Positions 18,468 to 29,520 of a stretch of 64,000 nt of DNA are shown here, piece by piece. The position numbers and the translations under genes are program-made. This DNA is from Xenophilus sp. Marseille-Q4582 (lineage in GTDB: Bacteria > Pseudomonadota > Gammaproteobacteria > Burkholderiales > Burkholderiaceae_C), in the NCBI RefSeq assembly GCF_916700565.1, contig NZ_CAKAKO010000004.1, forward strand, positions 434,001 to 498,000, in the 5' to 3' direction. How positions within the stretch are numbered: the stretch's first letter is position 1; each line of letters begins with the position of its first letter. Under the pieces are notes generated by a model. It searched no databases. It was given only the letters and a program-made list of their open reading frames with translations, and was not told the DNA's origin.

Positions 18468-19357
18468 GACAGCTTGCGGAAGATGCGGTCCGCGCGCGCG
18501 ATCGCCTCGAACTGATCGCCATGGGCCGAGAAGTCGATGCTTTCCTTCGAGCCCAGGCCGAGGAAGCCCCGGTGGCACAGCGAATCGAGGAACAGGCCCA
18601 GCGCGCGGTCCTGCAGCCGGCGGTTGAAGTAGATCAGCACGTTGCGGCACGACACGAGCTGCGTTTCGGCGAATACGCTGTCGGTGGCCAGGCTGTGGTC
18701 GGCAAAGATCACGTTGGCGCGCAGCGAGGGGTCGAAGCGCGCCGAGCCGTAGGCGGCCGTGTAGTAGTCGGAGAAGGCGCGGCGCCCGCCAGCGCGCTGG
18801 TAGTTGGCGGTGTAGCCGCGCACCGCCTCGGCCGAGAAGATGCCCTGGCGCGCCTTCTCCAGCGACTGCGGGTTGATGTCGGTGGCATAGATCAGCGCGC
18901 GCTCCAGCAGCCCTTCCTCGCGCAGCAGGATCGCCAGCGAATACACCTCTTCGCCCGTGCTGCAGCCCGCGACCCAGACCTTGATCGAGGGGTAGGTCTG
19001 CAGCACGGGCAGCACGTGCTCGCGCAGCGCGACGAAATAGGACGGGTCGCGGAACATCTCACTCACGGGCACCGTGAGGAACTGCAGCAGCCGCGCGAAC
19101 ACGTCCGGGTCGCGCAGCACCTGCTCCTGCAGCGCCGAGATGCTGCGAAAGTCCATCTGCGCGAGCGCGTGCGCCACGCGCCGCTTCTGCGACGCGCCCG
19201 TGTAGTCGCGAAAGTCGTGGTTGTAGCGCAGGTAGATCGCCTCCATCAGCAGGCGCAGCTCGATGTCGCCGGCGCTCGGCGGCGGCGGGGCCGCCTTGGC
19301 CGCCGGCGCGCCGTGCGGGCGTTCGGGGCCGTCGTCCGGGTCGAGGCGCGTGCTCAC
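18464..19357 (-). CDS. cheR: CheR-type protein-glutamate O-methyltransferase
   Basis: 297 residues. An N-terminal helical CheR_N domain (about 30-85) is followed by a Rossmann methyltransferase domain with SAM motif VWVAGCSTGEEVYS, acidic loop IYATDINPQSLE, and the conserved LVSCRNVLIYFN. It would methylate glutamates of a receptor-type coiled coil. The GTG start overlaps the kinase stop (GTGA) by 4 nt. The first 30 residues are rich in Pro/Ala and lack a pentapeptide-binding tail. Confidence 0.9.
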   Translation of the reverse strand: MSTRLDPDDGPERPHGAPAAKAAPPPPSAGDIELRLLMEAIYLRYNHDFRDYTGASQKRRVAHALAQMDFRSISALQEQVLRDPDVFARLLQFLTVPVSEMFRDPSYFVALREHVLPVLQTYPSIKVWVAGCSTGEEVYSLAILLREEGLLERALIYATDINPQSLEKARQGIFSAEAVRGYTANYQRAGGRRAFSDYYTAAYGSARFDPSLRANVIFADHSLATDSVFAETQLVSCRNVLIYFNRRLQDRALGLFLDSLCHRGFLGLGSKESIDFSAHGDQFEAIARADRIFRKLS

Positions 19358-22300
19358 AGGCGCTCCATGTGCGGCATCCACACGCGCAGCAGCGAGAACA
19401 GGCGGTCCAGGTCGATGGGCTTGGCCAGGTAGTCGCTGGCGCCGGCGGCCAGGCACTGCTCCTGGTCGTCCTTCATGGCCTTGGCCGTCACGGCGATCAC
19501 GGGCAGCTTGGCGAAGCGCCTGTCCTGCCGCAGGCGTCGCGTGGCTTCCAGGCCGTCCATCTCCGGCATCATCACGTCCATCAGCACCAGGTCGATGTCG
19601 GGCACGGCGCCCAGCTTGTCCAGCGCCTCGCGGCCGTTGCGCGCCACCTCGATCATGGCGCCGCGCTGCTCCAGCGCGCTGGTGAGCGCGAAGATGTTGC
19701 GCACGTCGTCGTCCACCAGCAGGATGCGCCGGCCTTCGAAGACGCGGTCGCGCTCGCGCGCCGTGCGCAGCATGCTCTGGCGCTCGCTCGACAGCTGGGC
19801 CTCCACCTTGTGCAGGAACAGCGTCACCTCGTCCAGCAGCCGCTCGGGCGAGCGCGCGCCCTTGATGATGATGGAGCGCGAATAGCGCATCAGCTCGGCT
19901 TCTTCCTCGCGCGTGAGGTTGCGGCCGGTGTAGACGATCACCGGCGGGAAGGAGCAGATCTCTTCCGAGGACATGCGCTTGAGCAGCTCGCCGCCCTGCA
20001 TGTCGGGCAGCCGCAGGTCGGTGATCATGCAGTCGAACACGCGCTCGCGCAGCAGCGCCAGGGCCTCCTCGCCCGTGGCGACGGCGGTGATGCGCACGTC
20101 CTCGTCCGCGATCAGTTGCACCACGGCCTCGCGCTGCACGTCGTCGTCTTCCACCAGCAGCACCTGCTTGACGGTCTGCGAGAGCTTGGCGTCCAGCCGC
20201 GTGAACACGGCCTGCAGCTGCTCGCGCGTGGTGGGCTTGAGCGCATAGCCCACGGCGCCCAGGTGCAGGGCGGCCTCGGCCTGGTCCTGCGCCGACACCA
20301 CGTGCACCGGGATGTGCCGGGTGCGCGCGTCGTTCTTGAGCTGCTGCAGCACCGCGAGGCCCGGGCTGTCGGGCAGGCGCATGTCCAGCAGGATGGCCTG
20401 CGGCTGCAATTGCAGCGCGAGCGCGAAGCCTTCCTGCGCGCCCTGCGCGACGGCGCAATGCCAGCCGTACTCGTGCGCCAGGTCGTACAAAATGCGCGCG
20501 AACTGCGGCTCGTCCTCGATCACCAGCACGCGGCGGCGGTCGCCGGGCGGCAGCGCGCGGTCGTCGTCGAAAGCGGGCGCGGGGGGCGCCGCCACGGGCG
20601 CGGCCTGTGCGGCGGCGGCAGAGGGCTGCAGCGCCGCCGGGCGCGGCGCGGCGTGCGCCGTGACGGCCGGCGCGGGCGACTGGCCGGCCTCGGGCAGCGG
20701 CTTCGCCATGTCGGCCGGCAGGGTGAGCGTGAAGGTGCTGCCCTGGCCCGATGCGCTGCGCACGCCCAGCGTGCCGCCCAGCAGGGTCGCGAGGTCGCGC
20801 GAGATGGACAGGCCCAGGCCCGTGCCGCCGTACTTGCGGCTGGTGGTGCCGTCGGCCTGGTGGAAGGCCTCGAAGATCAGCGCCTGCTGGTCCGGCGCGA
20901 TGCCGATGCCCGAGTCGATGACCTCGAAGCGCAGGCCGTCCTCGTGCGCGCGCGACACCGACAGCACCACGCGGCCTTCGTCGGTGAACTTGACGGCATT
21001 GGACAGCAGGTTCTTGAGGATCTGCTCCAGCCGCTGGCGGTCGGAGATGAGCTGCGCGGGCGCGTCGGGCGCGACGTCGATGCGCAGCTCCAGCCCCTTT
21101 TGCGTGGCCAGCGGCGTGAAGGTGGCGCGCAGGCTTTCCACCAGCCGCGGCACCGGCACATGCTCGGCATGCACGTCGAGCCGGCCGGCTTCCACCTTGG
21201 CGATGTCCAGCACGTCGTTGATCAGCGCCAGCAGGTCGTTGCCCGAGGAGTAGATGGACTGCGCGAACTTGACCTGCTCCTCGCTCAGGTTGCCCTGCGG
21301 GTTGTCGGCCAGCAGCTTGGACAGGATCAGCGAGCTGTTGAGCGGCGTGCGCAGCTCATGCGACATGTTGGCCAGGAATTCGGACTTGTAGCGGCTGGCG
21401 CGCTGCAGGTCGTCGGCGCGCTGCTCCAGGTCCTGCTGGGCGCGGCGCAGCGAGGCATTGCGCTGGTCCAGCTGTTCGGTGCGCTCGGCCAGCTGGCTGT
21501 TGGTCTGCTCCAGTTCGGCCTGCTGGTTTTCCAGATGGGCCTGCGATTCCTTGAGCGCGCGCGACTGCTCCTCGAGCTCCTCGTTGGCGGTGCGCAGCTC
21601 TTCCTGCTGCACCTGCAGTTCCTCGTTGAGCTGCTGCGTCTCGGCCAGCATCACCTGCAGGCGCTCGCGGTAGCGGGCGGCGGCCATGGAACTACCCGCA
21701 TCCTCGGCCACGTTGCGCATCAGCTCCAGCACGCGCGCATCGGGCTCGGCCAGCAGGCCCAGCTCGATCACGCCGTTGACTTCGCCCTCGTGCGCGATGG
21801 GCAGCAGCAGCAGGGTGTGCGGCGCGCCTTCGCCCAGGCCGGAGTTCACGCGCAGGTAGCCCTCGGGCACGGGCGAGATGCGCATCAGCGTGCCGCCCGC
21901 CGCCGCCTGGCCGACCAGGCCTTCGCCCGGCAGCACGGTCTGCGGGCTGGCCTCGGCCTCGCGCGAGAAGCCGTAGCTGGCCACGCGGCGCAGGCCGCCC
22001 TGGGCTTCGAGCACGTAGGCCGCGCCCACCACGCTGCCCGCATGGGCGGCGAAGAAGCGCAGCACCTTGGCACCCAGGTCCTGCGCCGTCAACTGACCCA
22101 CGGTCTGGCTCGCCAGCTCGGTCTGCGCCCCGCGCAGCCAAGCCTGCTCCTGCAGCAGCGCCGCCTGCGCGGCCTGCTCCGCGATCGTGTGGCGGTAGGC
22201 GTCCGACAGGTTCATCATCTGCCGCCGGCCGAAGAAGGCCAGCACGCCGCTCACGAGCAGGCTGAACAGCAGGTAGCCGATGACCACGCCGATGGCGGTG

Positions 22301-22854
22301 CGGTTGGCCAGGCGGTTGCGCGCATCGCGCAGCGCCCGCTCGGCCTGCACGAAGGCGGTGGACGTGGTGCGGATCTCGTCGGCCAGCTGCTTGCCGCGGC
22401 CGGCCTGAAGGATGTCCTCGATGGGTTCGCCCCTGCGCTTGCGCTCGATCACCTCGTACGCATAGTCGGCCCAGCGCTGCTGCAGGTCGCCCAGCTCGGT
22501 GGCGCGCGCGGCCTGGGGCGGGTTGTCCGCCACCAGCGTCAGCATTTCGGCGAGCAGCTCGCGTGCATGCCGCTCCGAGGCTTCGAAGGGCCGCAGGAAC
22601 TCCTCGTTGCCCGTGAGCAGGAAGCCGCGCACGGCCGACTGCATTTCGGCCTGCTCGCGCTGCGCTTCCACCGCATCGCGCGTGACGCGGTCGGTGTGCT
22701 CCACCCAGCTGATCACCGACAGCAGATAGAAGATGAGCGCGACGAAGACCAGCGCGCCCGCCAGGCCCAGCAGCAGCGGGAGCTTGACGTTGCGCGCCAG
22801 CAGGCGGCGGAAATCCTGTTGTTCGATGGCGGTCGGCTTTTCCACGGGCTTCAT
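19354..22854 (-). CDS. Hybrid sensor kinase: CHASE3-like, GAF, HisKA, HATPase, three receiver domains
   Basis: 1166 residues. TM1 (about 25-45), a periplasmic helical CHASE3-like domain (AVRGFLLTGNEEFLRPFE) and TM2 are followed by a GAF-like domain (about 240-400). A long coiled coil rich in Glu/Gln (about 405-485) leads to HisKA with His499 (MSHELRTPLN) and HATPase. Three receivers follow, beginning near 773, 896 and 1045, each with acidic pair, Asp and Lys intact. The start MKPVEKPT was preferred to an upstream GTG. It heads the kinase-CheR-CheB-kinase operon and probably feeds a multistep phosphorelay; the signal is unknown. Confidence 0.9.
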   Translation of the reverse strand: MKPVEKPTAIEQQDFRRLLARNVKLPLLLGLAGALVFVALIFYLLSVISWVEHTDRVTRDAVEAQREQAEMQSAVRGFLLTGNEEFLRPFEASERHARELLAEMLTLVADNPPQAARATELGDLQQRWADYAYEVIERKRRGEPIEDILQAGRGKQLADEIRTTSTAFVQAERALRDARNRLANRTAIGVVIGYLLFSLLVSGVLAFFGRRQMMNLSDAYRHTIAEQAAQAALLQEQAWLRGAQTELASQTVGQLTAQDLGAKVLRFFAAHAGSVVGAAYVLEAQGGLRRVASYGFSREAEASPQTVLPGEGLVGQAAAGGTLMRISPVPEGYLRVNSGLGEGAPHTLLLLPIAHEGEVNGVIELGLLAEPDARVLELMRNVAEDAGSSMAAARYRERLQVMLAETQQLNEELQVQQEELRTANEELEEQSRALKESQAHLENQQAELEQTNSQLAERTEQLDQRNASLRRAQQDLEQRADDLQRASRYKSEFLANMSHELRTPLNSSLILSKLLADNPQGNLSEEQVKFAQSIYSSGNDLLALINDVLDIAKVEAGRLDVHAEHVPVPRLVESLRATFTPLATQKGLELRIDVAPDAPAQLISDRQRLEQILKNLLSNAVKFTDEGRVVLSVSRAHEDGLRFEVIDSGIGIAPDQQALIFEAFHQADGTTSRKYGGTGLGLSISRDLATLLGGTLGVRSASGQGSTFTLTLPADMAKPLPEAGQSPAPAVTAHAAPRPAALQPSAAAAQAAPVAAPPAPAFDDDRALPPGDRRRVLVIEDEPQFARILYDLAHEYGWHCAVAQGAQEGFALALQLQPQAILLDMRLPDSPGLAVLQQLKNDARTRHIPVHVVSAQDQAEAALHLGAVGYALKPTTREQLQAVFTRLDAKLSQTVKQVLLVEDDDVQREAVVQLIADEDVRITAVATGEEALALLRERVFDCMITDLRLPDMQGGELLKRMSSEEICSFPPVIVYTGRNLTREEEAELMRYSRSIIIKGARSPERLLDEVTLFLHKVEAQLSSERQSMLRTARERDRVFEGRRILLVDDDVRNIFALTSALEQRGAMIEVARNGREALDKLGAVPDIDLVLMDVMMPEMDGLEATRRLRQDRRFAKLPVIAVTAKAMKDDQEQCLAAGASDYLAKPIDLDRLFSLLRVWMPHMERL

Positions 22855-22999
22855 GGCGAGGCGAGGTAGGCAAAACCGCCGCACTCTGCCCGAGTTTCAG
22901 CCGGCTGGCTGTCGGAGAGCAGCCCGAGTCCGCTTGGCGGCCGCCCACCGGCGCGCCTGGGTGAGCGCTCGCTGCCGCGCCGCAAGCGCGGGCCCCGGC

Positions 23000-23944
23000 T
23001 CAGCCGCGCTGCAGGAAGTCCTCGATCAGCACGGCCGCCTCGGCGGGCCGGTCATGGTGCAGCATGTGGCCGGCGTCCTCCACGCGGGCCACGCGCACGT
23101 CGCGCACCGATTTCAGCCGCTCGTGGTATTCGTCCAGCCCATAGCGGCTGCCCCACCAGCCGCTCAGGCTGTCGTCGCTGGCCTCCACGGCCAGCACCGG
23201 CGCGGTGATGGCGGCATACAGCGCCAGCATTTCCTCCACCCGGAACAGGTTCGCGTTGACGATCTTGTGGGCCGGCTCGCCCAGGATCTCCCAGCGTGGC
23301 TCGCCGTCCGGCCCCGGCCTGGGCTGCGCCCACTGCCGCGCCAGCCACTCGGCCTTGTCGGCGGCCAGGCGCGGGTTGGTCTTCATCAGGCGGCGGGCCA
23401 CGCCCTCCGGCCCGGCGTAGGTCGACAGATCCATTTCGCCGCGGTGCAGGCGCTTGAGCTCGTCGATCCAGCGGGCGTAGCGCTTGGGCGCCTCGTCGGG
23501 CCGGAAGGCTGGCATGCCGAAGCCCTCGAGGTTGACCAGCCGGCGAATGCGCGCCGGCCGCACGCCGCCGTAATGCATGGCCACGTTGCCGCCCATGCTG
23601 TGACCCACCAGGTCGATGGGCCGCTCGCCTGCGTAATGGTCGAGCAGCCAGTCCAGGTCGGCCAGGTAGTCGGGCAGCCAGTAGTTGTCGGCGCCGCCGC
23701 CGGGTGTGAGGCCGAAGCCGCGCCAGTCGGGCGCGATGATGAAGCGTGATTCGCGCATCGCGTCGACCACGAACTGCCAGGAGGCGCTCACGTCCATCCA
23801 GCCGTGCAGCAGCACCAGCGGGGCGCGATCCGGCGAGGGCTGGCCCCACAGCCGCACGTGGTAGTCCAGCGTGCGCACGCGCACGGTTTCGGAGCGGGCG
23901 GCGCGCCGGGGCTGGTAGAGGGGGAGCGGGGGCGAGGCGGACAT
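23000..23944 (-). CDS. Alpha/beta hydrolase
   Basis: 314 residues. Oxyanion region LVLLHGWMD, nucleophile elbow GHSMGG with Ser116, and a late histidine in VEDAGHMLHHDRP. It is a soluble esterase or epoxide-hydrolase-like enzyme; the substrate cannot be deduced. TATGAT on the minus strand ends 8 nt before the ATG and probably serves as the -10. Divergent from the ABC transporter operon, with 167 nt between the starts and no clear operator. Confidence 0.85.
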   Translation of the reverse strand: MSASPPLPLYQPRRAARSETVRVRTLDYHVRLWGQPSPDRAPLVLLHGWMDVSASWQFVVDAMRESRFIIAPDWRGFGLTPGGGADNYWLPDYLADLDWLLDHYAGERPIDLVGHSMGGNVAMHYGGVRPARIRRLVNLEGFGMPAFRPDEAPKRYARWIDELKRLHRGEMDLSTYAGPEGVARRLMKTNPRLAADKAEWLARQWAQPRPGPDGEPRWEILGEPAHKIVNANLFRVEEMLALYAAITAPVLAVEASDDSLSGWWGSRYGLDEYHERLKSVRDVRVARVEDAGHMLHHDRPAEAAVLIEDFLQRG

Positions 23945-24111
23945 GGGCGCCGATCATAAAAAGGGCGGGCCCGTTCGCGAGTCCGGCAGTCGACAACGGG
24001 GCCGGCGCCCTGCCGAATGCGGGAAAACCTGTGCAGGAAAGACCCGCTGCGAGCCCCGGTGAGCGCGGTCTAAAGTGGTTGTCACAAAGACACCAACAAA
24101 GGAGACGCGTC

Positions 24112-25446
24112 ATGGTCCATTCCCTCCGCCGCACGCCGCGCGGGCTCGCCATCGCCCTGCTGGCCGCCGCCGGCGCGCTGGCCCAGGCCGGCACGGTCAC
24201 GGTGATCACCTCCTTCCCCAAGGACCTGACCGACGCATACAAGAAGGCCTTCGAGGCCGCCCACCCCGGCATCAAGATCGAGGTGCTGAACAAGAACACC
24301 ACGGCCTCCATCGCTTACATCAAGGAGCTGCCCGCGGGGCAGCGGCCCGACGTGATGTGGGCCAGCGCGCCCGACGCCTTCGAGGTGCTGGCGCGCGACA
24401 AGCTGCTGACGGCCGCGCCCGAGGTGAAGAACCCGCACACGCCGGCCAGGATCGGCAACTACCCGATCAACGACCCGGGCGGCCTGTACTACGGGCAGGC
24501 CCTGGCGGGCTACGGGCTGATGTGGAACACGCGCTACCTGCAGGCCCACAAGCTGCCGGTGCCCAAGGAGTGGAGCGATCTGGCGCGGCCCGAATACTTC
24601 GGCCACGTCGCCATCAGCTCGCCCTCGCGCTCGGGCACCACGCACCTGACGGTGGAAACGCTGCTGCAGGGCGAGGGCTGGGAGAAGGGCTGGACGCAAC
24701 TGCTCGAGATCATGGGCAACGCGGCCGCGGTGACCGATCGCAGCTTCGGTGTGCCCGACGGCGTGAACAGCGGCCAGTACGGCATCGGCCTGGTGATCGA
24801 TTTCTTCGGGCTCTCGGCCAAGTATTCGGGCTTTCCGGTCGAGTTCGCGTACCCCAGCGTGACGGCCGTGGTGCCGGCCAACATCGGCCTGGTCACCGGC
24901 GGCAGGAACGCCGAGGAGGCGAAGAAGTTCATCGCCTACACGCTGTCGGCGCCGGGCCAGCAGATCCTGCTGGATCCCAAGATCAGCCGCCTGCCCATCC
25001 TGCCCTATGCCGACCTGAAGGTGCCCGTCGGCTACCCCGACATCCAGGCCGTGGCCAAGCGCGCGAAGGTGCAGTTCGACTCGAAGCTGTCGGAGTCGCG
25101 CTACCAGGTGGTGGTGAGCCTCTTTGACCAGATGGTGACCTTCCGCCTGAAGGAACTGCAGGCCGCGACGCGCGCCATCCACGAGGCCGAGAAGCGCCTG
25201 AAGGCCAAGCCCAACGCGCAGGGCAGCGACCTGGTCAAGCAGGCGCGCGGCTACGCCTACTCGCCGCTGGTGGGCAGCGACACGGTGAAGAACGAGCAGT
25301 TCCTCGAGCTGTTCCGCAAGAACCGGCGGGACGTGGAAGTCTCCAAGCAGCTCACGGGGCAGGAAGAGATGTGGGCCTCGAAGGCCCGGGCCAACTACGC
25401 CAAGGCCACCGAACTGGCGAAACAGGCCGCGGCGCTGGCCAAGTGA
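24112..25446 (+). CDS. ABC transporter periplasmic substrate-binding protein (family 1; iron/phosphonate type)
   Basis: 444 residues. A signal peptide (about 1-26, ending ALAQAG) precedes a type II binding-protein fold beginning TVTVITSFPKDLTDAYKKAF. A good ribosome site (AAAGGAGA) lies 6 nt before the ATG. Similarity in style is to Fe(III) and 2-aminoethylphosphonate binding proteins (FbpA/AfuA/PhnS). I do not see the paired tyrosines that would prove iron binding. The C-terminal 100 residues (ATRAIHEAEKRLKAKPNAQG onward) extend beyond the usual fold and look helical. First gene of a three-gene importer operon. Confidence 0.85.
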   Translation: MVHSLRRTPRGLAIALLAAAGALAQAGTVTVITSFPKDLTDAYKKAFEAAHPGIKIEVLNKNTTASIAYIKELPAGQRPDVMWASAPDAFEVLARDKLLTAAPEVKNPHTPARIGNYPINDPGGLYYGQALAGYGLMWNTRYLQAHKLPVPKEWSDLARPEYFGHVAISSPSRSGTTHLTVETLLQGEGWEKGWTQLLEIMGNAAAVTDRSFGVPDGVNSGQYGIGLVIDFFGLSAKYSGFPVEFAYPSVTAVVPANIGLVTGGRNAEEAKKFIAYTLSAPGQQILLDPKISRLPILPYADLKVPVGYPDIQAVAKRAKVQFDSKLSESRYQVVVSLFDQMVTFRLKELQAATRAIHEAEKRLKAKPNAQGSDLVKQARGYAYSPLVGSDTVKNEQFLELFRKNRRDVEVSKQLTGQEEMWASKARANYAKATELAKQAAALAK

Positions 25447-25457
25447 GCGGCGCACCG

Positions 25458-27169
25458 ATGACGGCCGCCGCCCCGGTGGCCGGCGCCACGGCGCGCCCGG
25501 GTGCGGGCTGGGGTGCCTGGTGCGTGGCCGGTGCGGTGCTGGCCTTTCTGCTGGCTTTCCTGCTGATCCCTGTCGGGCTGGTGATCTATACCGCCTTCGT
25601 GGATCACACGGGGGGCTTCACGCTGGGCCACTTCGCCACCTTCTTCGACCAGAGCCTGTTCAAGGAGGCCTTCCTCAACAGCCTGATGGTGGCGCTGGCC
25701 AGCGTGTGCTTCGCCTCGCTGATCGCCATTCCGCTGGCCTACCTCACGGTGCGCTTCGAGTTCCGCGGCGCGCTGCTGATCCAGACGCTGGGCGTGCTGC
25801 CGCTGGTCATGCCGCCTTTCGTGGGCGCGGTGGCGCTGCAGTTGATCTTCGGGCGCAACGGCAGCGTCAACCTGCTGCTGGACGAATGGTTCGGCTTCAA
25901 GGTGCCGATCATGGAAGGGCTGGTCGGCGTGGTCTTCGTCGAGAGCATCCACTACTTCCCTTTCATCCTGCTGAACCTGGTCGCGGCCATGCGCAACATC
26001 GACGGCGCGATGGAGGAGTCGGCCCAGAACCTGGGCGCACGCGGCTTTCGCCTGTTCCGCCGCATCATCTTCCCGCTGGCCATGCCGGGCTACCTGGCCG
26101 GCGCGGCGCTGGTCTTCGTCAAGGTCTTCGACGACCTGGGCACGCCGCTGGTCATGGGCGTGACCAACATGCTGGCGCCACAGGCCTACCTGCGCATCAC
26201 CTCGGTGGGCATCGACGATCCGATGGGCTACGTCATCAGCGTGCTGATGATCGGCTTCTCCATCTTCGCGCTGTGGCTGGCCGCGCGCATGACGGTCGGC
26301 CGCGACTATGCCACCCTGCAGAAGGGCGGCGGCAGCCTGCAGCGGCGGCGCCTCAAGGGCTGGGAGTCGCTGCTGGCCTACGGTTGGATCGCGCTCGTGC
26401 TGGCCGTGGTGCTGGCGCCGCACCTGGCCATCCTGCTGATGTCCTTCGCGCAGGTGTGGAGCTTCTCGGTGCTGCCCGACGCCTACACGCTGCAGCACTA
26501 CCAGACCGTGTTCGGCGACGCGCAGCACATGGTCGGCAACACGCTGCTGTACTGCCTGCTGGCCGCGGGGCTGGACGTGGTCATCGGCACCGCCATCGCC
26601 TGGCTGATCCTGCGCACCACGCTGCCCGGGCGGCGCTGGCTGGATTCACTGGCCTCGGTGGCGCTGGCCATCCCCGGTCTGGTGCTGGCCATCGGCTACC
26701 TGCGCCTGTTCAAGGGCGTGAACATTCCCTTCACCGATTCGCCCGTGGTCACGAGCTGGGTGCTGATCATGCTGGCCTACGCCGTGCGGCGCCTGCCCTA
26801 TGCGCTGCGCGCCTGCATGGCGGCGCTGCAGCAGGTGCACCTGTCGCTGGAAGAGGCGGCGCAGAGCCTGGGCGCCACGCGCTGGCGCACCGTGCGGCGC
26901 GTGATGGTGCCGCTGATGGCCGGCGGCATCCTGGCCGGCTTCGTCACCAGCTTCATCACGGCAGCGGTGGAGCTGTCGGCCACCCTCCTGCTCACTTCCA
27001 CCGAAAGCCACGCGCCCATGAGCTATGGCATCTACCTCTACATGCAGAGTGCCTCGGGCCGCGGGCCCGGCGCGGCGCTGGGCGTGCTGGCGGTCGTGGT
27101 GGTGGGACTGGGCACCTGGGCTTCGCACCGCTTCGCCGAACGCACCCGCACGCCGGAGAAAGCCGCTTC

Positions 27170-27173
<4 letters not shown>
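25458..27173 (+). CDS. ABC transporter permease, two fused BPD domains (FbpB type)
   Basis: 571 residues, about twelve transmembrane segments: two binding-protein-dependent permease modules fused head to tail. Each has an EAA loop, EESAQNLGARGFRLFRRI in the first half and EEAAQSLGATRWRTVRRV in the second, for contact with the ATPase. This architecture is typical of ferric-iron and related importers. ATG at 25458 was chosen. GTG at 25443, overlapping the binding-protein stop, is an alternative. It ends in a 4-nt overlap with the ATPase gene. Confidence 0.9.
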
Positions 27174-28282
<1,109 letters not shown>

Positions 28283-28409
28283 GCGCGATGCGCACGGCCC
28301 CGCGCGTCCATGGGCGGACTGACGGCGGGGCACGGGCGGCCATGGAGGGCAAGGCAGGTCTTGCCGCCGACGCCTGCGCCGCGCGCGCCGCGGCGGTAGC
28401 ATGCCCGCC

Positions 28410-29477
28410 ATGAATCTTCCCCAAGTCCCCCTCGGCCGCAGCGAGCTGCGCGTCACCCCCATCTGCCTCGGCACCATGACCTTCGGCGAGCAGGTCGACG
28501 AGCCGACCGCCCACGCCATCCTGAGCCGTTCGCTGGAGCGCGGCGTCGACTTCATCGACACGGCCGAGATGTACGCCGTACCGGCCCGCAAGGAGACCTA
28601 CGGTGCCACCGAGACCATCATCGGCAACTGGTTCGCGAAGAACCCTGGCGCGCGCCAGAAGCTGACGCTCGCCACCAAGGTCGCCGGCCCCTCGCGCGGC
28701 ATGCCCTGGGTGCGCGAAGGCGCCGGCATGACGGCGGCCGACATCGTGGCGTCCTGCGAGGGCAGCCTCCGGCGCCTGCAGACCGAGGTCATCGACCTCT
28801 ACCAGATCCACTGGCCCGAGCGCAACGTGCCGGCCTTCGGCAACATCTACTACGACCCCAAGCTCGAGCGCACGCAGACCTCGATCCACGAGCAGCTCGA
28901 AGCGCTGGGCGGCCTGGTCAAGGCCGGCAAGGTGCGCTACATCGGCCTGTCCAACGAGACGCCCTATGGCGTGCACGAGTTCGTGCGCCTGGCCGAGCAG
29001 CACGGGCTGCCGCGCGTCGCCACGGTGCAGAACGTGTATTGCCTCGTGAGCCGCGCGCTGGAGAACGGTCTGGACGAGACCATGCACCGGCTGGACGTGT
29101 CGCTGCTGGCCTACTCGCCGCTCGCCTTCGGCCTGCTCACCGGCAAGTACGACCTGAGCGGCACCACCGGCCCCGACGCGCCGAAGGGCGCACGCATCGC
29201 CAGCTACGAGTCGGTGCGCAAGCAGCGCTGGGGCCGGCCCGAGGCGCTCACCGCCGCCCGCCGCTACAACCAGCTCGCGCGCGACCACGGCCTGACGCCC
29301 GCGCAGATGGCGCTGGCCTTCTGCTACACCAAGTGGCAGGTGGCCAGCACCATCATCGGCGTGACCTCGTTGGCGCAGCTCGACGAGGACCTCGACGCCT
29401 GGGGCACCACGCTGTCGCCGGAGCTGCTGGCGGAGATCGACAAGATCCGGTGGGAGTTGCGCGACCCGGCGGCCTGA
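28410..29477 (+). CDS. NADP-dependent aldo/keto reductase (Tas-like)
   Basis: 355 residues. TIM-barrel aldo/keto reductase with the catalytic tetrad visible: Asp50 and Tyr55 in DFIDTAEMYAVP, Lys90 in TLATKV, and His in LYQIHWPE. The long loop and MNLPQVPLGRSELRVTPICL start resemble Tas of enterobacteria. The physiological substrate is not known. ATG at 28410 is preferred to ATG at 28401: a TAGCAT hexamer at 28397-28402 overlaps the earlier codon and may be the -10. Confidence 0.88.
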   Translation: MNLPQVPLGRSELRVTPICLGTMTFGEQVDEPTAHAILSRSLERGVDFIDTAEMYAVPARKETYGATETIIGNWFAKNPGARQKLTLATKVAGPSRGMPWVREGAGMTAADIVASCEGSLRRLQTEVIDLYQIHWPERNVPAFGNIYYDPKLERTQTSIHEQLEALGGLVKAGKVRYIGLSNETPYGVHEFVRLAEQHGLPRVATVQNVYCLVSRALENGLDETMHRLDVSLLAYSPLAFGLLTGKYDLSGTTGPDAPKGARIASYESVRKQRWGRPEALTAARRYNQLARDHGLTPAQMALAFCYTKWQVASTIIGVTSLAQLDEDLDAWGTTLSPELLAEIDKIRWELRDPAA

Positions 29478-29520
29478 TCCGGCCAGGGCCGCGGGCGGCC
29501 GCGGCAGAATCCGGCTTCCC

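Noticed and set aside
19369-22869. Plus-strand open frame of over 1100 codons opposite the hybrid kinase
   Set aside because: Shadow; the minus strand carries HisKA, HATPase and three receiver domains.
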